The notes: generated by a model not told the origin, from the sequence alone. Numbered from the stretch's first letter, positions 1 to 6,360 are shown. The stretch: 6,367 nt of DNA from Treponema sp. (GCA_031272575.1 JAISTO010000005.1:1-6367); one strand, 5' to 3'. Program-made: numbers and translations.

Positions 1-2
1 CG

Positions 3-1457
3 CAAGCATTTTCGAACGCCCCCCGCACCGCCCCCCCGGGAGGGGGGGGGGAGCCCCCCCCCTCCCCCCCCCGCTTTTCTCCCTTGCAGCAGCGGCTGCT
101 CGAGCGCCTCCCCTTTCAACTGACCGCCGGTCAACAAAACGCCATCGCCGACATCAACCGCGACATGGAAAGCCCCTGGCACATGGCACGCCTTTTGCAG
201 GGGGATGTGGGGTCGGGGAAAACGCTCGTGTCGTTTCTGGCCGCGCTCAAGGCGGTGGAGGGGGGGGGACAGGCCGCGCTCATGGCGCCCACCGAACTGC
301 TCGCGCGGCAGCACGCGGAAAACGCTGCGCGGCTCCTGGAACCGCTGGGCGTGCACATCGCGTTCCTCACCGGCAACGTGAAAGCCTCGGGCCGCAGCGC
401 CCTCCTCGAAGCGCTCGCCTCCGGTGACATCAACATCGTCGTCGGTACGCACGCGCTTTTCTCGCGGGATGTGGTCTACAAAAATCTCCACCTCGTCGTC
501 ATTGACGAACAGCACCGTTTCGGCGTCACCCAGCGCGCGCTGATCCTCTCGAAGGCCGCGCAGCCAAACCTCCTCATGATGAGCGCCACGCCCATCCCGC
601 GCACGCTGGCCTTCACCGTCTTTGGCGACCTGGACGTGTCGGTCATACCGGATCTGCCGGCGGGCCGCAAGCCGATCAAGACCCACCTGGCAAAACAATC
701 CCACGAGGCGCGGGTCTACGACTTTGTCCGCAGGGAGTTGGCGGCCGGGCGGCAGGCCTACTTCGTGTACCCGCTTATCGAGGCAAACGAAACGCAGGAC
801 CTGAAAGACGCGGAGTCCATGGCCCGCCGCCTCGCGGACGAGGTTTTTCCCGGCATCTCCGTCGCGCTGATTCACTCGCGCCTCGACGAGGAAGAGAAGC
901 GCCGCATCATGGAGGGCTTCCGCCGCGGGGACATCCGCGTGCTGGCGGCCACCAGCGTCGTCGAGGTCGGGGTCGACGTCCCCAACGCCTCCTGCATGGT
1001 GATAGAACACGCGGAGCGCTTCGGCCTCTCAGCGCTTCACCAACTGCGCGGCAGGGTGGGCCGGGGGGACGCGCAGTCGTACTGCTTCCTCGTGTACTCG
1101 GATCAGGACCCGCCGCCGGAGCAGGCCGGCCTGGACCCGCGCGCGCTCAGCGAGGAGGAGCGCAGCAAAGAGGGGCGCCGTCTCATGGTCATGCTGGAAT
1201 ACAACGACGGGTTTGTGATCGCCGAAAAGGACCTGCTCTTCCGGGGCCCGGGCCAGATCGCCGGCATTGAGCAGTCAGGCTACCTCAGCCTCGGCATCGC
1301 GGACCCCATCCGGGACGCGGAACTGCTCGCCCAGGCCCGCGAGGACGCGTTCGCTATCCTCGAGTCGGACCCCGGCTTCCTCCTGCCGGAGCATCGCTGC
1401 ATCGCGGCCGTGCTCGAGCGCGCCCCGCCCTTCGCGGCGAAGGAGGTCGCGGTATAG
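3..1457 (+). CDS. recG: ATP-dependent DNA helicase RecG, 5'-partial
   Basis: RecG is a superfamily 2 DNA translocase that remodels stalled replication forks and branch-migrates Holliday junctions. The frame is open to the left window edge, giving 484 visible residues of a family normally near 690; the N-terminal wedge domain is missing. Numbering from base 3, I see Walker A GDVGSGKT at 67-74, the DEQH box at 168-171, SATPIPRT at 194-201, motif VI QLRGRVGRG at 347-355, and the RecG-specific translocation (TRG) region with DGFVIAEKD and RGPG near 402-417. The C-terminus is of usual length and stops with TAG. A TTG at base 84 is only an internal codon, since family similarity (LLERLPFQLT) is already mid-protein there. 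The first ~27 codons encode an unusual Pro/Gly-rich linker built from G and C runs. Identification is firm; the left part cannot be judged. Confidence 0.96.
   Translation, partial: QAFSNAPRTAPPGGGGEPPPSPPRFSPLQQRLLERLPFQLTAGQQNAIADINRDMESPWHMARLLQGDVGSGKTLVSFLAALKAVEGGGQAALMAPTELLARQHAENAARLLEPLGVHIAFLTGNVKASGRSALLEALASGDINIVVGTHALFSRDVVYKNLHLVVIDEQHRFGVTQRALILSKAAQPNLLMMSATPIPRTLAFTVFGDLDVSVIPDLPAGRKPIKTHLAKQSHEARVYDFVRRELAAGRQAYFVYPLIEANETQDLKDAESMARRLADEVFPGISVALIHSRLDEEEKRRIMEGFRRGDIRVLAATSVVEVGVDVPNASCMVIEHAERFGLSALHQLRGRVGRGDAQSYCFLVYSDQDPPPEQAGLDPRALSEEERSKEGRRLMVMLEYNDGFVIAEKDLLFRGPGQIAGIEQSGYLSLGIADPIRDAELLAQAREDAFAILESDPGFLLPEHRCIAAVLERAPPFAAKEVAV
31..72. repeat. G/C homopolymer tract inside recG
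   Basis: Consecutive runs of C7 (31-37), G10 (42-51), C9 (54-62) and C9 (64-72), broken by only a few other bases. The G run can pair with the C runs on either side. In the recG frame it reads as prolines and glycines with no stop, in the linker between wedge and helicase domains. It may be a real slippage-prone tract or a sequencing/assembly problem. Confidence 0.85.
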
Positions 1458-1595
1458 GCAGCAATTCCCATTTTGACCGAATTTTGGGAAAAATCTCTCA
1501 CAAAGCACACGGAGGAATAAAACTTTTTTCACTTCTTTGTGTCCGCGCGTTCAAACGCGGAGTGCCTTTGTGAGAGGTAAAATGAGAATTGCTGC
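1458..1595. repeat. 138-bp imperfect inverted repeat, MITE-like, touching the recG stop
   Basis: The outer arms are 17 nt each, 1458-1474 and 1579-1595, and pair with a single mismatch. An inner pair of arms, 1495-1508 and 1562-1576, matches except for one extra base. A central hairpin has 6-bp arms at 1542-1547 and 1556-1561. The whole segment could fold into one long interrupted stem. No reading frame inside resembles a protein. The left arm starts directly after the TAG of recG. The layout fits a miniature inverted-repeat element; it could also act as a transcript-end structure for recG. A TA is present beside each end (1455-1456 and 1596-1597), but the left one is offset by one base, so a TA target duplication is not shown. 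Confidence 0.65.
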
Positions 1596-1680
1596 TACTC
1601 CCAGGATAAACGCATAGACAGGTCTGCCGGGCTTTTCCTCCGTCATACGGGGAAAATGCCGCGCTTGTGCGCCTTCAGTG

Positions 1681-1706
1681 GGGCAGGGGACGGACGGGGA
1701 AAATGA
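1681..1706 (+). repeat. 26-nt fragment of the dispersed repeat
   Basis: This segment matches bases 5462-5487, the beginning of the 79-nt repeat, at 25 of 26 positions in the same orientation. The similarity stops after the GAAAATGA end. A shorter related piece, ACGGGGAAAATG, occurs at 1647-1658. The region therefore holds partial copies of a repeat family. I see no gene in 1596-2096. Confidence 0.7.
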
Positions 1707-1761
1707 TTAGAAGGCTGTTGCCGTTGCTAATGCACGAGCCGCCTGGAAGCACGCACAGTGA

Positions 1762-1781
1762 CTGCGCACTTCGCTGCGCAG
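1762..1781. other. Perfect hairpin, 7-bp stem
   Basis: Arms 1762-1768 and 1775-1781 are perfect reverse complements around a 6-nt loop. There is no following T run, so it is not a standard intrinsic terminator. It lies in the repeat-rich gap between recG and the phosphorylase gene and is probably part of a dispersed repeat. Confidence 0.5.
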
Positions 1782-1883
1782 GCAGGCATTTGGGGCAAAA
1801 AAAGACAAAACCCCAGTAGTGTTACAGTACCGGACAGAGTACCACCCGGCATCGCGAAGGTGGCGGCGACGGTGACCCAAAAC

Positions 1884-1962
1884 GGCAGCGCAAGGTTTTG
1901 GCTTCTTTTTGCCTCGAACAAAGGCTTCAGGCCGCGTCATTTTTCCCGGCCGGCCCCTGCGC
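1884..1962 (-). repeat. 79-nt dispersed repeat, copy 1 (minus orientation)
   Basis: The reverse complement of this segment aligns without gaps to 5462-5540, differing at 6 of 79 positions by my count. The pair forms an inverted repeat about 3.5 kb apart, bracketing the phosphorylase and yhhQ genes. Read on the minus strand it gives a short open stretch beginning FEAKRSQNLALP, and the other copy reads LEAKRSQNLVLP. This probably reflects the repeat itself rather than a gene, as no start, ribosome site or family supports one. Confidence 0.85.
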
Positions 1963-1976
1963 CCCCATGCGGGTAG

Positions 1977-2026
1977 ATTCCGCGGGGGAGAGGGGAACCT
2001 ACGGTCCCGTTTCCAAGCCGCGGAAT
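1977..2026. repeat. Inverted repeat with 9-bp perfect arms
   Basis: Arms 1977-1985 (ATTCCGCGG) and 2018-2026 are exact reverse complements around a 32-nt loop. A smaller near-palindrome, ATGACGGTCAT at 2025-2035, overlaps the right arm. The segment lies directly beyond the 79-nt repeat copy and may belong to the same mosaic. Function unknown. Confidence 0.45.
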
Positions 2027-2066
2027 GACGGTCATCACTTTCGTTAACTTGTTGACATTGCTCCCT

Positions 2067-2087
2067 ACCCTCCCCAGAGGGGAGGGT
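2067..2087. other. Strong GC-rich hairpin upstream of the phosphorylase frame
   Basis: Arms 2067-2075 and 2079-2087 pair perfectly over 9 bp around an AGA triloop. The right arm contains GGGGAGGG, the purine-rich stretch upstream of the candidate GTG at 2097. If transcribed, the hairpin would bury this stretch, leaving only the weaker AGGA near 2089-2092 as a ribosome site. It may instead be an unrelated dispersed intergenic palindrome. Confidence 0.55.
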
Positions 2088-2096
2088 TAGGAAATC

Positions 2097-4715
2097 GTGC
2101 CCCCCACTCCCTACTCCCCACTCCCTACTCCCTATCCCCCCCTTGACTTTTTTTTCACCACACCGCATACTCTCTCCCTGACCATTCATACCGACACGGT
2201 CAACCCGAAACTGCCCCCCGCGTTGAAGCCCCTGGAGGAGATCGCCAGGAATCTGTGGCTTTCGTGGAATTTTGATGCGGTGCAGTTGTTTATCCGGCTC
2301 GACTACGATGCGTGGCTAAAGTCACAGCAGAGTCCGGTGCGGACTCTCGGCATGGTGAGTCAGGAACGGCTCGAGGAGGCGGCAAAGGACGACTCGTACC
2401 TTGCGGCGCTCCGCGAGGTGCACGAGCGCTTCACCCGCTACAAGAGGGGCGACACCTGGTACAAGGGGAGCCGCAAGGATATGGTCGCCTACTTCTCGAT
2501 GGAGTACGGCATGGACGTATCCCTGCCGATCTATTCGGGGGGGCTCGGCATCCTGTCGGGCGATCACATGAAGACCTCGTCTGACATGGGGCTGCCCCTC
2601 GTGGGGGTCGGGCTCCTCTACCGGCAGGGGTATTTCACGCAACTCCTCAACGCGGACGGGTTCCAGCAGGAAAGTTACCCGGAGAACGACTGGTACAATA
2701 TGCCGGTCGAGATCAAAACCGGCGAGAACGGGGAGCCTATCAAAATTAGTGTTGATATGGCTGGCCGCACCGCGATAGCGCAGATCTGGGAAGTGAAGGT
2801 GGGGCGCTCGTCCCTCTACCTGCTCGATACGAATATCAACGAAAACGCGGAGGACCTCCGCAACATCACCGCGGCGCTGTATGGCGGGGACAAAGAGACC
2901 CGCATCCAGCAGGAGATCCTGCTGGGCATAGGGGGCATCCGCGCGCTGCGGGCATTGGGCATCAACCCCGCGGCCACGCACATGAACGAGGGCCACTCGG
3001 CCTTCCTGGGCCTCGAGCGGATCCGCGAACTCATGGCCGAAAAGCGCTTCACCTTCGAGGAGGCCCGCGAGGCGGTATGGCCTGCCAACATCTTCACGAC
3101 GCACACGCCCGTCCCCGCGGGGAACGAGCGCTTCGACGCCGAACTCATGCAGAAGTACTTCCAGGACTGGCCTGCCATGCTCGGCATCTCGTGGAAGGAC
3201 TTCCTCGCGCTTGGGCGGGAGCGCCCTTACGATGACCACGAAAGTTTCTGCATGACGGTACTCGCTCTCAAACTGGCCGCGTACGCGAACGGGGTCTCGC
3301 GGCTCCATGGGGCCGTGTCCCGCGATATGTGGAAGGGCCTCTGGCCCGGGCTCCCGCTGGACGAGGTGCCCATAAGCCACGTCACGAACGGCGTGCACCC
3401 CCGCACCTGGGTGTCCAACAACATGAGCGAACTGCTCGGCCGCTACCTGGGGCCCCATTTCGACGAGGAGCCGACGGACCTGTCCATCTGGAAGCGCATA
3501 AACCGCATCTCGGACGAGGAACTGTGGCGCTGCCACGAACGGCGCCGCGAGCGCCTCGTGGCCTTCGCCCGCGACCGCATACGCCAGGCCCTCAAACGCA
3601 ACGGCGCGGTCGAGCGCCGCATTCAACAGGCCGAGGACGCGCTCTCCCCCTACGCGCTCACGCTCGCCTTTGCGCGCCGCTTCGCCACCTACAAGCGGGG
3701 CAACCTGCTGCTGCGGGACCCGGAGCGCCTCATCAAACTGCTCAAAGACACCGATATGCCCATACAACTGATCTTCGCGGGCAAGGCGCACCCCATGGAT
3801 ATGCCCGGCAAGGACCTTATCCGCAGCATCGTGCACTTCGCCGAGCAGAACGGGGTCGAAAGCCGCATCGTCTTCCTCGAAAACTACGACCTCACCATGG
3901 CGCGCTACCTCACCTCCGGCGCCGACCTCTGGCTCAACACCCCCCGCCGGCCCCTCGAGGCCTCGGGCACGAGCGGCATGAAGGCCGCCATGAACGGCGT
4001 CCTCAACTGCTCGATACTGGACGGCTGGTGGGACGAGGCCTATCAGCCGGAACTCGGCTGGGCCATCGGCTCCGGCGAGGAGTACGGCGACACGAACCTC
4101 CAGGACGAAATCGAGAGCAAGGCGCTCTACGATCTCCTTGAGCGGGAAATTATCCCCCTCTTCTACCAGCGGGGGCGGGACGGGCTGCCGCGCGAGTGGA
4201 TCAAAATGATGAAAACCTGCATGAGCACGATAGGCGCGTCCATGTCGAGCCACCGTATGTTGATGGACTACGCGAACCGCTACTACTTCCCGGCGCTCAA
4301 GAACTACCGGACCATCACCAAAGATGACTATGCCAGCCCCAAAGCGGCCGCGGCCTACCTGTCGCGGCTGCGGCAGAACTGGGACACGATCAGCATAGCG
4401 AGCATCGAGTCCAACGCGCGCCATGTCATGCAGCGCGGCGATTCGCTGACGGTCACCGCGAAGGTCGACCTCGGCCCGCTCGCGCCGGATGAGGTGGCGG
4501 TGGAACTCTACCACGGCGCGGTCTCCACCAAGGGCGAGTTCGTCCAGGCCCGCCGCTCCCCGATGAAGGCGCTGCACAGCGAGGAGGGCCTCTGGGTCTA
4601 CCAGGTACGGGTCGAATGCGCGGACACCGGCATGCAGGGCCACACGATCCGCATCCTGCCGAGCCACCCCAGCCTCGCGCACCCCTACCGCACCGGCTTC
4701 ATCAAGTGGGCTTAG
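2097..4715 (+). CDS. glgP: Alpha-glucan (glycogen) phosphorylase, GT35 family
   Basis: A cytosolic PLP enzyme that releases glucose-1-phosphate from alpha-1,4-glucan chains using phosphate. Numbering from GTG 2097 (872 residues): YFSMEYG at 132-138, HMNEGHS at 295-301, THTPVPAG at 335-342, and the PLP-lysine motif EASGTSGMK with the lysine at 629. A C-terminal segment ends in HTIRILPSHPSLAHP-type sequence. This is the 'short' bacterial/archaeal type (Thermus, Thermotoga), usually about 820-860 residues, not the E. coli GlgP/MalP type. The start is uncertain: residues 1-27 come from tandem repeat and low-complexity DNA, and family-like sequence begins at about residue 30 (LTIHTDTVNPKLP). No ATG, GTG or TTG lies in frame near there, only a CTG at 2178. 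Likely cotranscribed with yhhQ 12 bp downstream. Function is firm, start is not. Confidence 0.93.
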   Translation: MPPTPYSPLPTPYPPLDFFFTTPHTLSLTIHTDTVNPKLPPALKPLEEIARNLWLSWNFDAVQLFIRLDYDAWLKSQQSPVRTLGMVSQERLEEAAKDDSYLAALREVHERFTRYKRGDTWYKGSRKDMVAYFSMEYGMDVSLPIYSGGLGILSGDHMKTSSDMGLPLVGVGLLYRQGYFTQLLNADGFQQESYPENDWYNMPVEIKTGENGEPIKISVDMAGRTAIAQIWEVKVGRSSLYLLDTNINENAEDLRNITAALYGGDKETRIQQEILLGIGGIRALRALGINPAATHMNEGHSAFLGLERIRELMAEKRFTFEEAREAVWPANIFTTHTPVPAGNERFDAELMQKYFQDWPAMLGISWKDFLALGRERPYDDHESFCMTVLALKLAAYANGVSRLHGAVSRDMWKGLWPGLPLDEVPISHVTNGVHPRTWVSNNMSELLGRYLGPHFDEEPTDLSIWKRINRISDEELWRCHERRRERLVAFARDRIRQALKRNGAVERRIQQAEDALSPYALTLAFARRFATYKRGNLLLRDPERLIKLLKDTDMPIQLIFAGKAHPMDMPGKDLIRSIVHFAEQNGVESRIVFLENYDLTMARYLTSGADLWLNTPRRPLEASGTSGMKAAMNGVLNCSILDGWWDEAYQPELGWAIGSGEEYGDTNLQDEIESKALYDLLEREIIPLFYQRGRDGLPREWIKMMKTCMSTIGASMSSHRMLMDYANRYYFPALKNYRTITKDDYASPKAAAAYLSRLRQNWDTISIASIESNARHVMQRGDSLTVTAKVDLGPLAPDEVAVELYHGAVSTKGEFVQARRSPMKALHSEEGLWVYQVRVECADTGMQGHTIRILPSHPSLAHPYRTGFIKWA
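2106..2140 (+). repeat. 7-nt tandem repeat, about five units
   Basis: Five successive heptamers of the ACTCCCT/ACTCCCC type (the last degenerate), also readable as two 14-nt units. The repeat lies within the longest phosphorylase frame, shortly after its GTG. Because seven is not a multiple of three, gaining or losing one unit would shift that frame. It encodes a Pro/Ser/Tyr-rich stretch unlike any phosphorylase N-terminus. Confidence 0.75.
2143..2171 (+). promoter_or_regulatory. Candidate sigma-70 promoter for the phosphorylase-yhhQ unit
   Basis: TTGACT at 2143-2148 and CATACT at 2166-2171 are separated by exactly 17 nt, with a T-rich spacer in otherwise GC-rich DNA. They match 5 of 6 and 4 of 6 consensus positions. 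Transcription would begin near 2178, inside the longest frame but right where phosphorylase-like sequence starts. Such matches arise by chance, so this is tentative. Confidence 0.35.
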
Positions 4716-4727
4716 AGAAGGATAGAC

Positions 4728-5408
4728 ATGACTGACAAATCACCCGAAACCTTCAAGCACCTCGCCACCCTCACCGCGGTGGTGGTGGCGGTGCTTGTCG
4801 TGAGCAACGTGGCCAGTTCCGCGAAGATTATCAGCCTGGGGTTCTCGCTCTTCGGGATCCCCATGGCGTTTGACGGGGGCACCCTGCTCTTCCCGCTTGC
4901 CTATGTTGCGGGGGACGTGCTCACCGAGGTCTACGGCTTCCGTATCGCCCGCCGCGTCATCTGGACGGGCTTTTTCTGCCTGGCCTTTTCGACCGTCATC
5001 TTCTTCCTGCTGAAGATCCTGCCCGGGGATGCCGAGTGGCAGGGCTATGCGGGGGACGGGGCCTACGGCGCGATCCTCGGCGGCATGAGCAGCGGCGGCA
5101 TAGTCGTGGCGAGCCTGGCCGGCTACCTCGCGGGCGAGTTTTCCAACTCGTTCGTCCTCGTGCGCATAAAAGCCGCTATGCGGGGCCGCCTCCTCTTCGT
5201 CCGCACCATCGGCAGCACCCTCGTCGGCGAACTCCTTGACACGCTCGTCTTCATCACGATAGCGACCCTCACCGGCGTCTTCGGCTGGGACAGTTTCGCC
5301 AGCCTCGTGCTGACCAACTACCTCTGCAAGTGCCTCATCGAGGCCCTGATGACGCCGGTAACCTACCTCGCGGTAGGCGCGCTGCGGAAAGCGGAGGCGG
5401 CGGCTTAG
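4728..5408 (+). CDS. yhhQ: Queuosine-precursor transporter, VUT/YhhQ family
   Basis: This 226-residue inner-membrane protein belongs to the VUT (DUF165) family. The E. coli member YhhQ imports the queuosine precursors preQ0 and preQ1 for tRNA modification. I see about six hydrophobic segments, near residues 11-29, 41-65, 77-98, 113-137, 160-185 and 190-218. Conserved polar features include D63, the EVYGFRxARR stretch at 67-76, and RTIGSTLVGELLDT at 159-172 with E168 and D171 inside a membrane segment. Length is typical. The ATG at 4728 has a good AAGGA ribosome site 6 nt upstream and begins 12 bp after the phosphorylase stop, which suggests one transcript. No riboswitch is visible, as expected for a second gene. 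The substrate is inferred from the family. Confidence 0.9.
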   Translation: MTDKSPETFKHLATLTAVVVAVLVVSNVASSAKIISLGFSLFGIPMAFDGGTLLFPLAYVAGDVLTEVYGFRIARRVIWTGFFCLAFSTVIFFLLKILPGDAEWQGYAGDGAYGAILGGMSSGGIVVASLAGYLAGEFSNSFVLVRIKAAMRGRLLFVRTIGSTLVGELLDTLVFITIATLTGVFGWDSFASLVLTNYLCKCLIEALMTPVTYLAVGALRKAEAAA

Positions 5409-5436
5409 CCCGCCGCGCTGGCCTTCTCTTCGTACG

Positions 5437-5459
5437 GCGGCGGGGAGAGCCCCCGCCGC
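5437..5459 (+). terminator. GC-rich hairpin after yhhQ, possible transcript end
   Basis: Arms 5437-5445 and 5451-5459 pair perfectly over 9 bp, all G-C, around a 5-nt loop, 29 bp after the yhhQ stop. No T run follows, so it is not a classical intrinsic terminator. It could stabilise the 3' end or be part of the dispersed repeat that begins three bases later. Confidence 0.35.
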
Positions 5460-5461
5460 AG

Positions 5462-5540
5462 GGGCAGGGGACGGCCGGGGAAAATGACGCGGCCTAAAGC
5501 CTTTGCTCGAGGCAAAAAGAAGCCAAAACCTTGTGCTGCC
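5462..5540 (+). repeat. 79-nt dispersed repeat, copy 2 (plus orientation)
   Basis: Matches the reverse complement of 1884-1962 at 73 of 79 positions without gaps. It sits between yhhQ and the nucleotidyltransferase gene. A TTG at 5503 would open a frame through the repeat and into that gene without a stop, but the encoded residues look like repeat rather than protein. Bases 5541-5598 hold only a short leader with an inverted repeat. Confidence 0.85.
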
Positions 5541-5583
5541 CACACTCGCATCACGCCGCCCCCCGACAATCCTGCCGTTTTGC

Positions 5584-5595
5584 GGTAACATTACC
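5584..5595. promoter_or_regulatory. Short inverted repeat just upstream of the nucleotidyltransferase start
   Basis: GGTAA and TTACC arms flank a CA centre, ending 3 nt before the ATG at 5599. Toxin-antitoxin modules are often self-repressed at such sites, so it could be an operator. Five-base arms are easily found by chance. Confidence 0.2.
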
Positions 5596-5598
5596 ATT

Positions 5599-5985
5599 AT
5601 GATAAACGATGAAATTCTTGATATCAAGGATCAGATACTCAAAGTAGTCCCAGACTGCGAAAAAATTTTTCTCTTCGGCTCTTACGCCTACGGTACGCCG
5701 CACAAGAACAGCGACTACGACTTTTATGTTGTCCTGAACGATGACTGCTCTGAAATGGCGGTGCATATCATCCAGCGGATTTACCGGAACATCGATTATT
5801 CCCATTATGGCGGGGTAGACCTTCACGCCAATTACAAGAACCGCTTTGAAGATCGGGCCAGACTGCCGACGCTGGAGCGGACCATTTTACGGAAAGGGAT
5901 ACTCCTCTATGACGCAGCCCGTGGCAACGGGCAGTCAATCCTTCCTGTCGGCAAACGGAGCGGAGCGGCGTATGACCGGGCTTGA
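5599..5985 (+). CDS. MNT-type minimal nucleotidyltransferase, probable antitoxin (MntA-like)
   Basis: A 128-residue protein of the DNA-polymerase-beta-like minimal nucleotidyltransferase fold. The GSx10DxD signature is complete: G27-S28, then D39 and D41, with a likely third carboxylate at D74 (GGVDLHA). The LERTILRKGILLYD stretch at 92-105 resembles the usual end of the family; the last ~20 residues look like read-through into the next gene's leader. In studied MntA-HepT pairs such proteins neutralise the HEPN toxin by transferring AMP to it. The gene overlaps the HEPN gene by 14 bp. I chose ATG 5599 because upstream codons come from the repeat; no clear Shine-Dalgarno precedes it. Base composition is lower in GC than its neighbours, suggesting acquisition by transfer. 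Family is confident; the antitoxin role is inferred. Confidence 0.85.
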   Translation: MINDEILDIKDQILKVVPDCEKIFLFGSYAYGTPHKNSDYDFYVVLNDDCSEMAVHIIQRIYRNIDYSHYGGVDLHANYKNRFEDRARLPTLERTILRKGILLYDAARGNGQSILPVGKRSGAAYDRA

Positions 5986-6232
5986 CCTTGTCCGCGAGTG
6001 GTTTCGCTTCGCGGGGGATGACCTTTTTATCGCAAAGCATATCATGAATGACCTCTATCCTCCCAGACTGGAAGCGGCCTGCTATCACCGCCAACAGGCC
6101 GCGGAAAAGGCCCTGAAGGGGTACCTGATACACCTCACGCAAGAGGAACCGGAACATACGCACGACCTCAAAAAATTGTGCAAACTATGCATAGTACTAG
6201 GAGTTTGTAGCGCTTTGACTAAAGCGCACTGA
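5972..6232 (+). CDS. HEPN-domain protein, C-terminally truncated (probable toxin remnant)
   Basis: The first ~74 residues fit the HEPN family (PF05168 type): an N-terminal helix with VREWFRFAGDDLFIA at 7-21, the signature CYHRQQAAEKALKG at 37-50, and THDLKKLCKLC at 63-73. Family proteins usually run about 120-135 residues, but here the sequence turns into an unrelated tail (VLGVCSALTKAH) and stops at residue 86. The change coincides with the start of a hairpin-rich element, so the gene looks interrupted, with any remainder beyond the right edge. ATG 5972 has GGAG 6 nt upstream and overlaps the nucleotidyltransferase stop, implying translational coupling. HEPN toxins are RNases with an Rx4-6H site; the part where it would lie may be missing, so activity cannot be judged. 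Probably nonfunctional as read. Confidence 0.75.
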   Translation: MTGLDLVREWFRFAGDDLFIAKHIMNDLYPPRLEAACYHRQQAAEKALKGYLIHLTQEEPEHTHDLKKLCKLCIVLGVCSALTKAH

Positions 6233-6360
6233 AAATTAGAGATTTTTGCGGTTTTACCGCAAAAATCTACTCTAAAAACTCCCAGCGGACTTTGTCCGCG
6301 GCAGCCTCGAAAAGCGTGAAATCACGCGAATTTTTCATCGAATTATTCAAAGTGCTACAG
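6197..6360. repeat. Hairpin-rich inverted-repeat element interrupting the HEPN gene
   Basis: Outer arms 6205-6218 and 6347-6360 are reverse complements at 12 of 14 positions; a second pair, 6197-6206 and 6276-6285, matches at 9 of 10. Between them lie four hairpins: 6210-6216/6221-6227 (7 bp), 6240-6252/6256-6268 (13 bp perfect, TTT loop), 6285-6290/6294-6299 (6 bp, TTT loop) and 6314-6318/6323-6327 (5 bp). A 12-bp palindrome, 6184-6195, sits just left of it. No protein-like frame is present. GTAG at the left end and CTAC at the right resemble the heads of a REPIN, but I cannot confirm this. The left boundary is estimated from where HEPN similarity ends; the right one may run past the window. 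Confidence 0.7.

Noticed and set aside
2052..2080. TTGACA at 2052-2057 as a -35 box
   Set aside because: No acceptable -10 hexamer lies 16-18 nt downstream; that stretch is C/G-rich hairpin sequence.
1707..2189. 160-codon minus-strand frame across the recG-phosphorylase gap
   Set aside because: It runs through the tandem repeat, hairpins and the 79-nt repeat; composition is repeat-derived and no domain is visible.
3329..4141. 270-codon plus-strand frame overlapping the phosphorylase
   Set aside because: Arg/Pro/His-rich out-of-frame translation of the phosphorylase gene with no independent evidence.
2322..4682. 786-codon open frame antisense to the phosphorylase gene
   Set aside because: A shadow of strong GC bias at third positions; no family features, and the opposite strand is a clearly recognised enzyme.
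5503..5598. In-frame N-terminal extension of the nucleotidyltransferase from TTG 5503
   Set aside because: The extra residues come from the dispersed 79-nt repeat, and the family fold begins after ATG 5599.
6197..6360. Retron non-coding RNA or CRISPR-like array
   Set aside because: No reverse transcriptase or cas gene is in view, the hairpins differ from one another, and there are no equal-length repeats with spacers.
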